DNA of 64,000 nt from Marinobacter denitrificans (GTDB lineage: Bacteria > Pseudomonadota > Gammaproteobacteria > Pseudomonadales > Oleiphilaceae): positions 682,001 through 746,000 of the forward strand of contig NZ_VMHN01000001.1 in assembly GCF_008795955.1 (NCBI RefSeq). Direction: 5' to 3'. A program made the position numbers and the translations under genes. Numbering within the stretch: position 1 is the stretch's first letter; each line of letters starts with the position of its first letter. Below are positions 17,952 through 27,801 of the stretch, in pieces. The notes under the pieces were generated by a model. It made no database searches. It saw only the letters and a list, made by a program, of their open reading frames with translations, and was not told where the DNA came from.

Positions 17952-20243
17952 ATGGCCAAATACCGACGCCTATGGTTTCTGTTGATTGCCATCGTGGGGG
18001 TTACCTTCACGCTACTGGGCTATTTCGGCGCGGAAGTCTACCGCGCTGCGCCTCCAATTCCCGACCAGGTGGTGTCGGCCAACGGCGACACCCTGATGAC
18101 CGAGGAAAGCATTCTCGACGGCCAGACCGCCTGGCAATCCGTCGGCGGGATGCAACTCGGGTCCATCTGGGGCCACGGTGCCTACCAAGCGCCGGACTGG
18201 ACCGCAGACTGGCTGCACAGGGAACTGGAAACCTGGCTGGAAATTGCTGCCCAGGAGGAATATGGGCAGGACTGGCACAGCCTCAACGGCCAACAGCAAA
18301 ATGCCCTGCAGTACGACCTGAAGACCGAGTACCGCACCAATACCTACGACGACGCCACCAGCACCCTGCACCTGTCCGAACGCAGAACCGCTGCCATCGC
18401 CGAAACCGCCGACTACTACAGCCGGCTGTTCAGCAACGCACCGGAGCTGCAGTCCACTCGTGAAAATTACGCCATGAAGGAAAACACGCTGCCCAGCGCC
18501 GAGCGCCGTGAGCAGATGACCGAGTTCTTTTTCTGGACCGCGTGGGCTGCCGCCACAGAACGGCCCGACAGCGATGTTACCTACACCAATAACTGGCCTC
18601 ACGAGCCGCTGATCGACAACAAGCCAAGCGCGGAGAATGTGGTCTGGTCATTAATCAGTGTGGTTCTGCTGATTGCCGGCGTCGGCGGTCTGATCTGGGC
18701 CTGGGCCTTCCTCCGCAAAGAGGATGAGGAGCCGAAAGCACCACTCAAGGATCCACTCAGTGCCGTAGGACTCACGCCCTCCCAGCAAGCATTGGGCAAG
18801 TACCTGCTACTGGTGGTTGGCCTGTTCACCTTCCAGGTGATGCTTGGCGGCTTTACCGCACACTATACTGTTGAAGGCCAGAGCTTCTACGGCATCAACA
18901 CTTCCGAATGGTTCCCCTACTCCCTGCTGCGTACCTGGCATATCCAGGCCGCCATGTTCTGGATTGCCACCGGCTTCCTGGCCGCCGGCCTTTTCCTTGC
19001 TCCCATCATCAATGGCGGCAAGGACCCGAAATTCCAGAAACTGGGTGTCGACGTGCTGTTCTGGGCCCTGGTGGTCGTGGTGGCCGGCTCATTCATCGGC
19101 AACTTCCTGGCTATCGCCCAGATCATGCCAGCCAACCTCAGCTTCATGCTGGGCCACCAGGGTTATGAGTATGTGGACCTTGGGCGCCTCTGGCAGATTG
19201 GCAAATTCCTCGGCATCGTGTTCTGGCTGGTGCTGATGCTTCGCGGCATCGTTCCTGCCCTGCGTCAGCCCGGTGACAAGAACCTGCTGGCCCTGCTGAC
19301 CGCTTCTGTGGTGGCCATCGGTCTGTTCTACGGCGCCGGCTTCTTCTACGGCGAGCGCACTCACATCTCCATCATGGAGTACTGGCGCTGGTGGATTGTC
19401 CACCTGTGGGTAGAAGGCTTCTTTGAAGTATTCGCCACTGCAGCCCTGGCTTTCATCTTCTGCAGCATGGGCCTGGTGTCCCGCACCGTGGCGACATCCG
19501 CCAGCCTGGCCTCTGCCAGCCTGTTCATGCTCGGTGGTGTACCGGGAACCTTCCATCACCTGTACTTCTCCGGCACCACCACACCGGTGATGGCAGTGGG
19601 TGCTACCTTCAGCGCCCTGGAAGTAGTGCCACTAGTTGTACTCGGCTACGAAGCCTGGGAAAACTGGCGTTTGAAGTCCCGCGCACCCTGGATGGAAAAC
19701 ATCCGCTGGCCGCTGACCTTCTTCGTGGCAGTGGCCTTCTGGAACATGCTGGGTGCAGGCGTACTCGGGTTCATGATCAACCCACCAATAGCGCTGTATT
19801 ACATCCAGGGCCTGAACACCACGCCCACCCACGCCCACGCAGCTCTCTTTGGCGTGTACGGATTCCTGGCCCTGGGCTTCGCCCTGCTGATCCTGCGCTA
19901 CATCCGCCCACGCATCGTCTTTGATGAGCGGCTGATGAAAGTGGGCTTCTGGTGGCTGAACATTGGCCTGGTGCTGATGCTGTTCACCAGCCTGCTGCCC
20001 GTCGGCATCATCCAGTTCGTGGCCAGCGCCAGCGAAGGCCTCTGGTATGCCCGCAGCGAAGCCTTCATGCAGAGCGACATCCTGCAAACCCTGCGCTGGG
20101 TCAGAACCATCGGCGACGTGGTCTTCATCGTCGGCGCCCTTGCAGTGACCTGGCAGGTAGTGAAGGGGGTCTTCTTCCCGGATCTGGAGCCGGTGACCCT
20201 CGAAACTGATGAACAAGGCGCAGCCAGCGAGCTCAGCGCCTGA
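17952..20243 (+). CDS. norZ: Quinol-dependent nitric oxide reductase (qNOR, NorZ/NorB-type)
   Basis: This membrane protein of about 763 residues reduces two NO to N2O with electrons from quinol. The N-terminal extension (TM helix, then a periplasmic domain to residue ~230) is the fused NorC-like part without a haem c motif, which marks the quinol form. The C-terminal 12-helix NorB domain has family sequence such as LLRTWHIQAAMFWIATGF, WWIVHLWVEGFFEVFATAALAF and VPGTFHHLYFSG, which supply haem and non-haem iron histidines. I prefer ATG 17952 because AGGAG directly abuts the earlier ATG 17946. An NsrR operator lies immediately upstream. No nitrite reductase is in the window. Confidence 0.94.
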   Translation: MAKYRRLWFLLIAIVGVTFTLLGYFGAEVYRAAPPIPDQVVSANGDTLMTEESILDGQTAWQSVGGMQLGSIWGHGAYQAPDWTADWLHRELETWLEIAAQEEYGQDWHSLNGQQQNALQYDLKTEYRTNTYDDATSTLHLSERRTAAIAETADYYSRLFSNAPELQSTRENYAMKENTLPSAERREQMTEFFFWTAWAAATERPDSDVTYTNNWPHEPLIDNKPSAENVVWSLISVVLLIAGVGGLIWAWAFLRKEDEEPKAPLKDPLSAVGLTPSQQALGKYLLLVVGLFTFQVMLGGFTAHYTVEGQSFYGINTSEWFPYSLLRTWHIQAAMFWIATGFLAAGLFLAPIINGGKDPKFQKLGVDVLFWALVVVVAGSFIGNFLAIAQIMPANLSFMLGHQGYEYVDLGRLWQIGKFLGIVFWLVLMLRGIVPALRQPGDKNLLALLTASVVAIGLFYGAGFFYGERTHISIMEYWRWWIVHLWVEGFFEVFATAALAFIFCSMGLVSRTVATSASLASASLFMLGGVPGTFHHLYFSGTTTPVMAVGATFSALEVVPLVVLGYEAWENWRLKSRAPWMENIRWPLTFFVAVAFWNMLGAGVLGFMINPPIALYYIQGLNTTPTHAHAALFGVYGFLALGFALLILRYIRPRIVFDERLMKVGFWWLNIGLVLMLFTSLLPVGIIQFVASASEGLWYARSEAFMQSDILQTLRWVRTIGDVVFIVGALAVTWQVVKGVFFPDLEPVTLETDEQGAASELSA

Positions 20244-20303
20244 TACAGCGGAGCCCGGGCCAGGGAAGGCCGGTCTCTGCAACATCAACCAGGGAGTGCT
20301 GTC

Positions 20304-20786
20304 ATGACAAATACTGAACCTATGACCCAGGCATCCAATGAAGAACTGATCGAACATATTCTGACCCGATACCACGACACCCACCGGGAGCAGTTGCCGG
20401 AACTGATACAGTTATCCGAACGGGTAGAGCGGGTCCACGGCGGCCATACCGCCTGCCCTGCTGGCCTCTCGTCGCACCTGACGCACATGGCCGAGGAACT
20501 GGAGACCCATATGGCCAAGGAAGAGAAGATTCTGTTTCCGATGATAGCCCGTGGCATGGGCGCCATGGCTGGCGGACCTGTCGCCGTCATGCGGCATGAA
20601 CATGACGACCATGGTTCCGCGCTGGAGGAACTGGAGCGTATTACTCATGGTCTGACTCTGCCGGAGGGCGCGTGCGGAAGCTGGCAGCGTCTTTACCATG
20701 GGCTGGCAAACTTCCGCGACGATCTGCAGGCCCACATACAGACTGAGAACGACCTGCTGTTCAGCCGCATTGATGGGGGTAACTGA
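20304..20786 (+). CDS. Stand-alone hemerythrin-domain protein (RIC/YtfE C-terminal type)
   Basis: This 160-residue protein corresponds only to the hemerythrin half of RIC/YtfE; the N-terminal ScdA_N cysteine domain is absent. The helical bundle keeps the expected di-iron pattern: RYHDTHREQL, ELETHMAKEE, MRHEHDDHG and DLQAHIQTEND. Such proteins repair Fe-S or di-iron centres damaged by NO, or buffer NO. It starts at ATG 20304 behind AGGGAG, 60 bp after the NO reductase stop, and so is probably in the NsrR-controlled operon. A hairpin follows the stop codon. Confidence 0.85.
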   Translation: MTNTEPMTQASNEELIEHILTRYHDTHREQLPELIQLSERVERVHGGHTACPAGLSSHLTHMAEELETHMAKEEKILFPMIARGMGAMAGGPVAVMRHEHDDHGSALEELERITHGLTLPEGACGSWQRLYHGLANFRDDLQAHIQTENDLLFSRIDGGN

Positions 20787-20793
20787 AAGGGGG

Positions 20794-20813
20794 ATACTCC
20801 CGCGGGGGTATCG
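20794..20813 (+). terminator. Hairpin after the hemerythrin gene
   Basis: GATAC-CCCGCGGG-GTATC forms an almost perfect palindrome (one mismatch pair) 8 bp after the stop codon. It is a candidate terminator for the NO reductase-hemerythrin operon, without a T-run. Confidence 0.45.
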
Positions 20814-20840
20814 GATTCGACAGGTTGATTTGCCATAATT

Positions 20841-20865
20841 GAGCTACACTCTCGAGTGAGAGCTC
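20841..20865. repeat. Nested inverted repeat before moaA
   Basis: GAGCT...AGCTC encloses CACTC-TC-GAGTG, about 28 bp before the moaA start. It may be an operator or a leader hairpin; nothing further can be read. Confidence 0.35.
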
Positions 20866-20892
20866 ATACAGCGAAGGACAGGAACGATTCCC

Positions 20893-21885
20893 ATGCCCCA
20901 AGCCAAGCTGACCGACCGATTTGGCCGCACCGTCAACTATGTGCGTCTGTCTGTCACTGACCGCTGCGATTTTCGCTGTGTTTACTGCATGGCAGAGGAA
21001 ATGACTTTCCTGCCCCGCCAGCAGGTACTGACTCTGGAAGAGATAGCCCGCGTGGCCAGAACCTTCGTTTCCGTGGGCACGGAAAAGATCCGCCTTACCG
21101 GTGGTGAACCTCTGGTGCGCAAAGACATTCTGGAGTTGGTCAAGGAAATCGGCAGCTATGGCCTGCGGGATTTTGCCATGACCACCAATGGCAGTCAGTT
21201 GCCGACCATGGCCGAGCCCCTGCGCAAGGCAGGGCTAAAACGGCTGAATATCAGCCTGGATTCACTGGATGCCGATAAGTTCCACCGTATCACCCGGACC
21301 GGTCGGTTAAGCCAGGTGCTGGATGGCATTGATGCTGCCAAAGACGCCGGTTTTGAGGGGATAAAGCTCAATACGGTGGTGATGAAGGGTGGCAACGATC
21401 AGGAGGTGCCAGAGCTGGTTGAGTTCGCCCGCAAGAAGAACGTGGACATTACCTTTATTGAGGAAATGCCGCTGGGGGAGATTTCCGACCATGACCGTGG
21501 GCAGATGCTGTGCACCAGCGATGAGGTTCGCGACATCATCAGCCAGCGCCATGAGCTGATACCCACGCCAGAGGATTCCGGCGGGCCCGCCCGTTATTAC
21601 AGAATGCCTGGCAGCGATGTCCGGGTCGGCTTTATTTCCCCCCACTCCCACAATTTCTGTTCAACCTGCAACCGGGTTCGGGTCACCGTAGAGGGTCGGC
21701 TGTTGCTGTGCCTTGGCAATGAGCATTCGGTGGATCTGCGCCGTGTTCTGCGGGGCCACCCGGTGACCGATGACAAGCTGCGTGAAACCATTATCAATGC
21801 CATGGACCTGAAGCCGGAGCGGCATCACTTTTCTTCCGATGGTGATGTGCAGATTCTTCGGTTTATGAATATGACTGGCGGCTGA
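20893..21885 (+). CDS. moaA: GTP 3',8-cyclase MoaA
   Basis: This 330-residue radical SAM enzyme carries out the first step of molybdenum cofactor synthesis, cyclising GTP with MoaC. The N-terminal cluster motif is C25-DFR-C29-VY-C32. The C-terminal second cluster is [11 protein letters not shown]...LLLCLG, and the protein ends in the MoaA-typical GG needed for activity. The start ATG 20893 follows GAAGGACAGGAACGATT. A lone moaA beside nar and nos genes fits the need of NarG for Mo-bisMGD; other moa genes must be elsewhere. Confidence 0.94.
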   Translation: MPQAKLTDRFGRTVNYVRLSVTDRCDFRCVYCMAEEMTFLPRQQVLTLEEIARVARTFVSVGTEKIRLTGGEPLVRKDILELVKEIGSYGLRDFAMTTNGSQLPTMAEPLRKAGLKRLNISLDSLDADKFHRITRTGRLSQVLDGIDAAKDAGFEGIKLNTVVMKGGNDQEVPELVEFARKKNVDITFIEEMPLGEISDHDRGQMLCTSDEVRDIISQRHELIPTPEDSGGPARYYRMPGSDVRVGFISPHSHNFCSTCNRVRVTVEGRLLLCLGNEHSVDLRRVLRGHPVTDDKLRETIINAMDLKPERHHFSSDGDVQILRFMNMTGG

Positions 21886-21932
21886 GGGTCTGGCCCTGAG
21901 TTAACGCCTGGAACTTCTAGTTCGGGGTTAAC

Positions 21933-22040
21933 GCCCGGAGGTGGGTGAACCTTCCGGGATACGCTGTGAATACGTCCATGTACGCTCGACAAAATCATCC
22001 ATGATTTTGACGATCCCGGAAGGTTCACCCACCTCCGGGC
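21933..22040. repeat. Hairpin element C between moaA and nosL
   Basis: Perfect 28-bp inverted arms (21933-21960 and 22013-22040, starting GCCCGGAGGTGGG) enclose a 52-base core. The core holds a 9-bp hairpin (CAAAATCAT-CC-ATGATTTTG) and a weaker one around TACGTCCATGTACG. Both flanking genes point toward it (moaA plus, nosL minus), so it can terminate in both directions. Its architecture matches elements A and B, but the sequence differs. Confidence 0.75.
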
Positions 22041-22050
22041 TTATTCGACC

Positions 22051-22602
22051 TTAGTGCTCGTGTTCATCCATATCCATGTTCTGATGTGACATTTCCTGAC
22101 TTCTGTCCTGGGTCAGGTGATCCATTATCACATCATTGAACTGAACGACTTCTCCCCCGAACTCGTCTGCAAAGTCGTTTGCCGACTCTTCACTGGCAAA
22201 CGACGCCAGCGTGGGCCCCATAGCACCGGTGCGCTCCGACCCCACCACAAAGAAGGCTTCACGTGCATCAATCAATGCGGTGTCGTCCGGATGTTCCCAG
22301 TCGGTCTGAGCCATGTCATGAACGTAGAGGGTGTGGTCGCGTTTGGCATTTTCGGGCTGTAATGCCCAGGAGAACATGTCGCGGGTGGAGCAGAATTTAT
22401 TCACTTTCTCTTCTCTGGCCGTTATGGCTTCACCTTTAGGTCCCGGGAAGCGGGTGATGGCCATGCCGCAGACGTGGCATTCGTCGCCGGATTCGAAATG
22501 GACCGGCTCCGGCTTTTCCGTGACCTGCTCTTCAGCGTCGGAACAGCCGGCCAGGAAAACGGCGAACACCACCGCTACAGACAAGGTTTTAACAATACGC
22601 AT
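22051..22602 (-). CDS. nosL: NosL copper-binding outer-membrane lipoprotein
   Basis: This protein of about 183 residues has a lipoprotein signal (VAVVFAVFLAGC, lipobox LAGC near residue 20) and the NosL copper site CHVCGM followed by ...FPGPKG. NosL is an accessory copper chaperone for N2O reductase maturation. It is the last gene of nosRZDFYL, with the start ATG 22602 behind GGAGATTGCC. The last 13 residues are rich in His, Met and Asp/Glu (SHQNMDMDEHEH), a possible additional metal-binding tail. The longer frame to 22725 overlaps nosY and is not used. Confidence 0.88.
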   Translation of the reverse strand: MRIVKTLSVAVVFAVFLAGCSDAEEQVTEKPEPVHFESGDECHVCGMAITRFPGPKGEAITAREEKVNKFCSTRDMFSWALQPENAKRDHTLYVHDMAQTDWEHPDDTALIDAREAFFVVGSERTGAMGPTLASFASEESANDFADEFGGEVVQFNDVIMDHLTQDRSQEMSHQNMDMDEHEH

Positions 22603-22615
22603 GGCAATCTCCGGA

Positions 22616-23446
22616 TCAGATTCGGCGGCGACGGAACAGGGCCCAGGCACCGGTAAGGGGGATAACAAACCACAGCACCAGGGCGAACCACATGCCGGCC
22701 GGGCCAATGGGCAGGTCTGCACCAAGGCTCAGCACGCCGCTTAACTGGGCGCCCTCGCCAAAGGCAACGATGTTGAGCAGGCGGTAGATGTCGGTGGGGT
22801 TGAGCATCAGCAGCCAGGGCAGCAGTTCGGGGCTGAGTTTTCCTTCACTGGCCACCAGTATGCCCAGCAGCATCAGGTCGAAGACCAGCACAAAGAAAAA
22901 CCAGATTCCCAGCGCCAGGCCGGCGGCTACAGGTTTTTCGCTGACCCGCACGCTGATCATGTAGGCCAGCGCAATGAACCCCCAGCCAAGCAGAATGGTG
23001 GAGACGATAAACCGGAACATGGCAGCGGCCAGAGCGCCAACGGCTACGTCTTCCACGAGCAATGCAATGGCAATCCCGGCAACGCCGAAGCCGATCATAG
23101 TGGCAAACGCCAGAGTCAGGCCATGGCCGAGGAACTTGCCGAACAGTAGCTGGCCACGGCTCAGTGGATACGTCATCAGTAGCAGTAGCGTGCCGCCTTC
23201 TTCCTCACCGACGATGGCGTCATAGGCCAGTAACAGCGCGATCAGGGGTATCAGAAATATACCCAGGCTGGCCAGGCTGGCAATCGTGGCCGGGGTGGAG
23301 GCGTAACCCACCTGCCCCGACGCCGCTGCACCAAACCAGGCAATGCCCAACGCCAGTACCGCAAACACCAGCGCGATGGCGACCAGCCAGCGGTTGCGCA
23401 GGCTGTCACTGAGTTCCTTGCGAGCGATGGTCCATATGCTGTTCAC
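22616..23446 (-). CDS. nosY: NosY ABC transporter permease
   Basis: This 276-residue membrane permease has six hydrophobic segments and the NosY-type N-terminal TIARKELSDSLRNRWL. It pairs with the NosF ATPase and periplasmic NosD in maturation of the copper centre of N2O reductase. The start is GTG 23446, forming a GTGA overlap with the nosF stop, so translation is coupled. nosL follows after 13 bp. Confidence 0.92.
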   Translation of the reverse strand: MNSIWTIARKELSDSLRNRWLVAIALVFAVLALGIAWFGAAASGQVGYASTPATIASLASLGIFLIPLIALLLAYDAIVGEEEGGTLLLLMTYPLSRGQLLFGKFLGHGLTLAFATMIGFGVAGIAIALLVEDVAVGALAAAMFRFIVSTILLGWGFIALAYMISVRVSEKPVAAGLALGIWFFFVLVFDLMLLGILVASEGKLSPELLPWLLMLNPTDIYRLLNIVAFGEGAQLSGVLSLGADLPIGPAGMWFALVLWFVIPLTGAWALFRRRRI

Positions 23447-24375
23447 TGGGCACCTCCACGGTGGGCCAGGCCACCGGAGCCGATAAAGTGCACATAGACA
23501 TCCTCCAGGGTGGGCTGGTGAATACCCAGATCCTGAACTTCCCCGGAGTTCAGCAGGTCCTGAATCAGCGCCATTTTCTCCGAGGGGCGTACGTCGACCT
23601 GCAAGCGTCCGTTGTCTTTCTTGATCATCAGACCATTACCCGCTGACGAGGCTTCAATCACTTTCTCCAGAGCGGATGAACCGTTTGCAGGTTCAATAGA
23701 CAGGGTCACCGACATGTTTGCCTGCCGCCGCAGGGAAACCAGGTCACCAACGGCCTTCAGGGCACCATCGGTAAGAATCGCCGCCCGATCGATATAGGGC
23801 TCCACCCCCGGCAGCACGTGGGAGCAAAGAACAATGCCCGTGCCCTCGTCCCGTAATTTACGCAACAACCGGTACAGGTCTGCCGTGGCTACCGGGTCCA
23901 GGCCCACCGTGGGTTCATCCAGCATCAGCAGCTTCGGCTTTCCCAGCAGCGCCTGCGCCAGCCCCAGGCGCTGGCGCATGCCTTTGGAGTAGGTTTTCAC
24001 CCGTGCCTTCATGGCATCGCCAAGGCCCACCTGCTCCAGCAACACCGGCACCTGTTTCAGGGACGCCCCTTTTAGCCGGGCAAAATGGTTGAGGATTTCC
24101 CGCCCGGTCAGTTGCGGGTAGAACATCACGTTCTCCGGCAGGTAACCAATATGTTGGCTGACGTGAGGATCACCTGCCGCGCCGTCAAGCACTGAGACTG
24201 TCCCCTGGGTCGGTGTCATCAACCCCAGGATCAGCTTGATGCTGGTAGTTTTACCGGCACCATTGTGACCAAACAGCCCAAGAATCTCACCGGGCTCCAG
24301 GCGCAGATCAACGCCATTCAATACCAGTGTCTTGTCGTACCGGTAACTCACATTCTCAAGACGGAAACAGCTCAT
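23443..24375 (-). CDS. nosF: NosF ABC transporter ATPase
   Basis: This 310-residue ABC ATPase has Walker A GHNGAGKTTS (residues ~35-44), the signature YSKGMRQRLG, Walker B LLMLDEPTVGLDP and the switch His in LCSHVLP. It energises the NosFY complex for NosZ CuZ-site assembly. The start ATG 24375 overlaps the nosD stop by one base. The C-terminal 80 residues vary between species and have no clear assignment. Confidence 0.93.
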   Translation of the reverse strand: MSCFRLENVSYRYDKTLVLNGVDLRLEPGEILGLFGHNGAGKTTSIKLILGLMTPTQGTVSVLDGAAGDPHVSQHIGYLPENVMFYPQLTGREILNHFARLKGASLKQVPVLLEQVGLGDAMKARVKTYSKGMRQRLGLAQALLGKPKLLMLDEPTVGLDPVATADLYRLLRKLRDEGTGIVLCSHVLPGVEPYIDRAAILTDGALKAVGDLVSLRRQANMSVTLSIEPANGSSALEKVIEASSAGNGLMIKKDNGRLQVDVRPSEKMALIQDLLNSGEVQDLGIHQPTLEDVYVHFIGSGGLAHRGGAQ

Positions 24376-25640
24376 CAGGACTCCGGTTGTAACGTTTCGG
24401 GCTGGCGCATCAGCGGGTGCGAATCGCTGACACCGGCGGCTTTAACCACTGGAAAGGCATCCTGTACCCAGCGCAGGGTATCCACAGCCGGGCTGAACAT
24501 CAGCACCTTGGCCTCCGGATAGGTCCACAGCAAGCGGTCCACATTGTCATTGGGTTCATAAGCCACATCGCCAATGCCGTCCTGGTTACGATCCCACCCC
24601 AGATAGTCACTCCAGTAGTTGCCCCGCCCTTCCTTTGACCACTCCTGGGTGCGGCTGGCCACATACTTTACCTGGCGCTGGTTGTTCACAAACGCATTAT
24701 TGAACACCTCGTTCTCCTCCGACCCCGCGGTCAGGTGAATCCCGATATTGCTGTCCCGGAAGACATTGTTCTCGAAGGTGTTGTACAGTGAGTTATAGAT
24801 AAACACCGCCTTACCCTCGGCGCCGGAAATGACGACTCCAGCCGTTTCCCCCTGGGAAACCCCCGTCACCACGTTGCCCCGCAACTCGGAATTGGTGATG
24901 AAATTCATAAGAATGCCGTAATTCCCATCATTCTCGGACCGGTTATTGATCACCTTCAGGTACTTGCTCTGCATCAACGCATACCCGGTCCGCGTACCCC
25001 GGGTGACATTACCCTCCAGCAAATTGTGCATCGAATACATGTAGTGAATGCCATACCGCAGATCCGTCATCAGGTTGTTGCGGATCTCGTTGTTATTGGC
25101 CGTCTCAATATAAATCGCATCCCGGGTCTGGCTGATGTCATTGCCTTCAATCAACGCCCCGGTGGTGTTGAACAGATGAATGCCGTTGCCCCGATCCTGG
25201 GAGCGTATCGACGCGTCCCCGCGCACTTTGTTGTTGCGAACCGTCACATCCTTTGTCGCATCCAACCAGATCCCGAACGCCGGCCCCTGCAACCGGTTGT
25301 TCTCGATAACCGATCCCCGGGCCTCCGGCGCCACAAAAATCCCGGCGTCCAGCTCATTCAGATCGCCTCCCCAGTTACGCAACTCACAACCGGAAAACGT
25401 CACCTCCTCCGCCAATATATCGACAGCGTTACCCTCACCACCGCCGTCGATTACCGTGTCCGCATGGCAAGACACCGTGACCCCGGGCACCCGGAAATCC
25501 AGCGAAGAAATCTGTTCATGGGGAAGCTCAAAGACAGCACCGGGCTCCAGCGCATCAAGCTGTTGTTGCAGGTCCGCATGTGCGGTCAGCGATAACAAGG
25601 CGACTGTCAGGGCCACCCCATAACGCAATAATTGGTGCAT
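24375..25640 (-). CDS. nosD: NosD periplasmic maturation protein
   Basis: This protein of about 421 residues has an N-terminal signal (RYGVALTVALLSLTAHA) and a right-handed parallel beta-helix of repeats such as VIENNRLQGPAFGIW and LIEGNDISQTRDAIY. This is the CASH/NosD fold, which helps build the copper centre of NosZ. I chose ATG 25640; codon 1 of the longer frame is TTG. A 215-bp gap separates it from nosZ, filled mostly by hairpin element A; from nosD on, the genes are tightly packed. Confidence 0.92.
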   Translation of the reverse strand: MHQLLRYGVALTVALLSLTAHADLQQQLDALEPGAVFELPHEQISSLDFRVPGVTVSCHADTVIDGGGEGNAVDILAEEVTFSGCELRNWGGDLNELDAGIFVAPEARGSVIENNRLQGPAFGIWLDATKDVTVRNNKVRGDASIRSQDRGNGIHLFNTTGALIEGNDISQTRDAIYIETANNNEIRNNLMTDLRYGIHYMYSMHNLLEGNVTRGTRTGYALMQSKYLKVINNRSENDGNYGILMNFITNSELRGNVVTGVSQGETAGVVISGAEGKAVFIYNSLYNTFENNVFRDSNIGIHLTAGSEENEVFNNAFVNNQRQVKYVASRTQEWSKEGRGNYWSDYLGWDRNQDGIGDVAYEPNDNVDRLLWTYPEAKVLMFSPAVDTLRWVQDAFPVVKAAGVSDSHPLMRQPETLQPES

Positions 25641-25690
25641 CAATACATCTCATCAAGGTGAAACAGACAGAGGCCTGCTTCCAAGTATGG

Positions 25691-25802
25691 CAAGCCAAGA
25701 GGAAAGCCTTTTCCAAAACTGTGCGGAGCCATGGATGGCGGAGCTCAAGCGCCCCATGGACGGGCTTGAGCGTGTTTTGGAAAAGGCTTTCCTCTTGGGT
25801 TG
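25691..25802. repeat. Hairpin element A between nosZ and nosD
   Basis: Arms of 29 bp (25691-25719 and 25774-25802, one mismatch) enclose a 54-base core. The core contains GCCAT-GG-ATGGC and CTCAAGC...GCTTGAG sub-hairpins. The core matches that of element B (inverse orientation) at about 50 of 54 positions by eye, while the outer halves of the arms are unrelated. It lies inside the nos operon just after the nosZ stop, where a hairpin could stabilise nosZ RNA or partly terminate. Confidence 0.85.
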
Positions 25803-25855
25803 CTTCTCCCAAGCCAGAACTCCCGAAGGAGCCCTGGCTTAGAACGAAGCCTAAA

Positions 25856-27745
25856 TCAGGCTTTTTCTACCAACATGCGACCACCCATCTCCATATGCAA
25901 CGCATGACAGAACCAACTGCAGTAGTACCAGTAAACCCCCGGCTTACCCGCCGTAAAGGTCACCGACGACGTCTGCTGAGGGCTGATCTCCATACTCACA
26001 CCATGGTTCACCATAACAAACCCGTGAGACACGTCCTCAATGGAATCCAGGTTGGTCACATACACCGTAACCTCATCCCCTTCCTTCACCTTGAATTCCG
26101 TCGTCCCGAACTGCGGCGCCACAGATGTCATGTAGACACGAACCTTGTTGCCATCACGAATAACCTCGTTGGCTGCCTCCAGCGTGACCCCGTCCTTCTC
26201 AGCCTGGGCACGGGCGGTGGCGAACAAGGGATCATCACGATCGTATATCTTCTTGGTCTTGATCTGATCACGACGAATCAGAATACAGTCGTGGGGCTCC
26301 GCAAACGCCGGGCCATCGTGAACCAGCTTCATCTCCTCGCCGGAAATATCGATCAGCTGATCATTCTCCGGGTGCAGAGGGCCTACCGGCAGGAAGCGGT
26401 CCTTGGAGAACTTCGACAAGACGACCAGCCATTTGCCGTCCGCATCGCGTGATTCAGTCAGGGAGGCGTGGTTGTGCCCTGGCTGATAATGCACATCGAG
26501 CTTCTGACGGATGTAGTTGGTCTTCTCACCGTTGTAATCCTTGATGGCGTCGGCAATGTTCCACTTACATACCTGGCTGTCAATAAACAGCGTGGTATAG
26601 GCGTTACCACGGCCATCAAAGGTGGTGTGCAGGGGCCCGAGGCCCAGCTCCGGCTCGGCCACAATAACGTCGCGCAGCTCGATATTGTCGTCGAAGACAT
26701 CGTCCAGCTTGTCGATCTGGATAATAGAACAGGTCGGTGACAGCTTGCCGTTGGCAATGAAGTATTTACCATCCGGTGATGTATTCAGACCATGCGGGTT
26801 CTTCGGAACCGGGATGTAACGGGTCAGTTTCGAGCCTTCACGCCCGTCCACTACCGGCACATCGGAGTCACCAACGGTCTTGAAGTCCCCGTTCTTGACG
26901 GCTGCTTCAATACGCTCGACGTTGAACACCACAACCCAGTCGCGGTCGTTGCGCATGGTGCCAGCGAGATCCGCCGCTTTTTCCGAGTTGTAGCAGGTGG
27001 ACGCGGCATACTTTCCGGTGTAGTCGGCGTCGGTGTTATCCAGGTTGCCGTCCACAATCACCTGCCAGGCCACTTCCATGGTGTCTGCGTTAACAGCACT
27101 GAACATGGTGTAGCTGTTTTCCAGGCTGAAATCGGTGCCGTCATTCGGGTGCGGAATCACAAATTCGGCGTTACAGAACACGTACTTGGTACGAGGCACT
27201 TTTTGCAGTCGCAGACCATGAATCGCCTGCACGTTCGGAATGTGGGTGATCTTGTCCGTCTTCATGATATCCAGGCGGATACGGGCAATACGGCTGTTGG
27301 CCTTGTCGTTGATGAACAGGTATTTGCCGTCGTAACGGCCGTCTTCCATGGAAATGTGCGGGTGGTGACAGTCACCGTTCAGATACTGCCGATCGCCGCC
27401 CAGGATCTCCTTGCTCTCATTGGTGATACCCCAGCCGGTGGCGGAGTCCACGTTGAAAACCGGAATACGCATCAATTCACGCATGGAAGGCACACCAAGT
27501 ACCCGTACCTCACCCTGGTGACCACCACTCCAGAAACCGTAGTACTCGTCCAACTCACCGGGCGCCACGTGAACCTTGTTCTGGGCATCCTTGACTGCGG
27601 CAGCCCAGGAGTCCCGAGTCATCACTGCACCGCCCAGGCCCGTTGCGCCTACGGCGCCTGCCAGTGCGGTTGCGCCCAGGAATTTACGGCGGCTCAGGCC
27701 GCTCTCTTCCAGTGCGTTGTTACCAAGTTCGTCTTTCTTCTTCAT
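25856..27745 (-). CDS. nosZ: Nitrous oxide reductase NosZ (clade I)
   Basis: This periplasmic copper enzyme of about 629 residues reduces N2O to N2. The twin-arginine signal [17 protein letters not shown] shows folded export by Tat and clade I type. CuZ ligand regions include [10 protein letters not shown]. The C-terminal CuA cupredoxin domain has [13 protein letters not shown] chose ATG 27745 with GGAG upstream; the frame codon at 27754 is TTG. Transcription comes from nosR, 56 bp away. Confidence 0.96.
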   Translation of the reverse strand: MKKKDELGNNALEESGLSRRKFLGATALAGAVGATGLGGAVMTRDSWAAAVKDAQNKVHVAPGELDEYYGFWSGGHQGEVRVLGVPSMRELMRIPVFNVDSATGWGITNESKEILGGDRQYLNGDCHHPHISMEDGRYDGKYLFINDKANSRIARIRLDIMKTDKITHIPNVQAIHGLRLQKVPRTKYVFCNAEFVIPHPNDGTDFSLENSYTMFSAVNADTMEVAWQVIVDGNLDNTDADYTGKYAASTCYNSEKAADLAGTMRNDRDWVVVFNVERIEAAVKNGDFKTVGDSDVPVVDGREGSKLTRYIPVPKNPHGLNTSPDGKYFIANGKLSPTCSIIQIDKLDDVFDDNIELRDVIVAEPELGLGPLHTTFDGRGNAYTTLFIDSQVCKWNIADAIKDYNGEKTNYIRQKLDVHYQPGHNHASLTESRDADGKWLVVLSKFSKDRFLPVGPLHPENDQLIDISGEEMKLVHDGPAFAEPHDCILIRRDQIKTKKIYDRDDPLFATARAQAEKDGVTLEAANEVIRDGNKVRVYMTSVAPQFGTTEFKVKEGDEVTVYVTNLDSIEDVSHGFVMVNHGVSMEISPQQTSSVTFTAGKPGVYWYYCSWFCHALHMEMGGRMLVEKA

Positions 27746-27801
27746 AGCTTCCAACTCCGTTGTTGGTAATGGCGGTATTGCATTTCGTTTTACTGCTTTT
27801 C

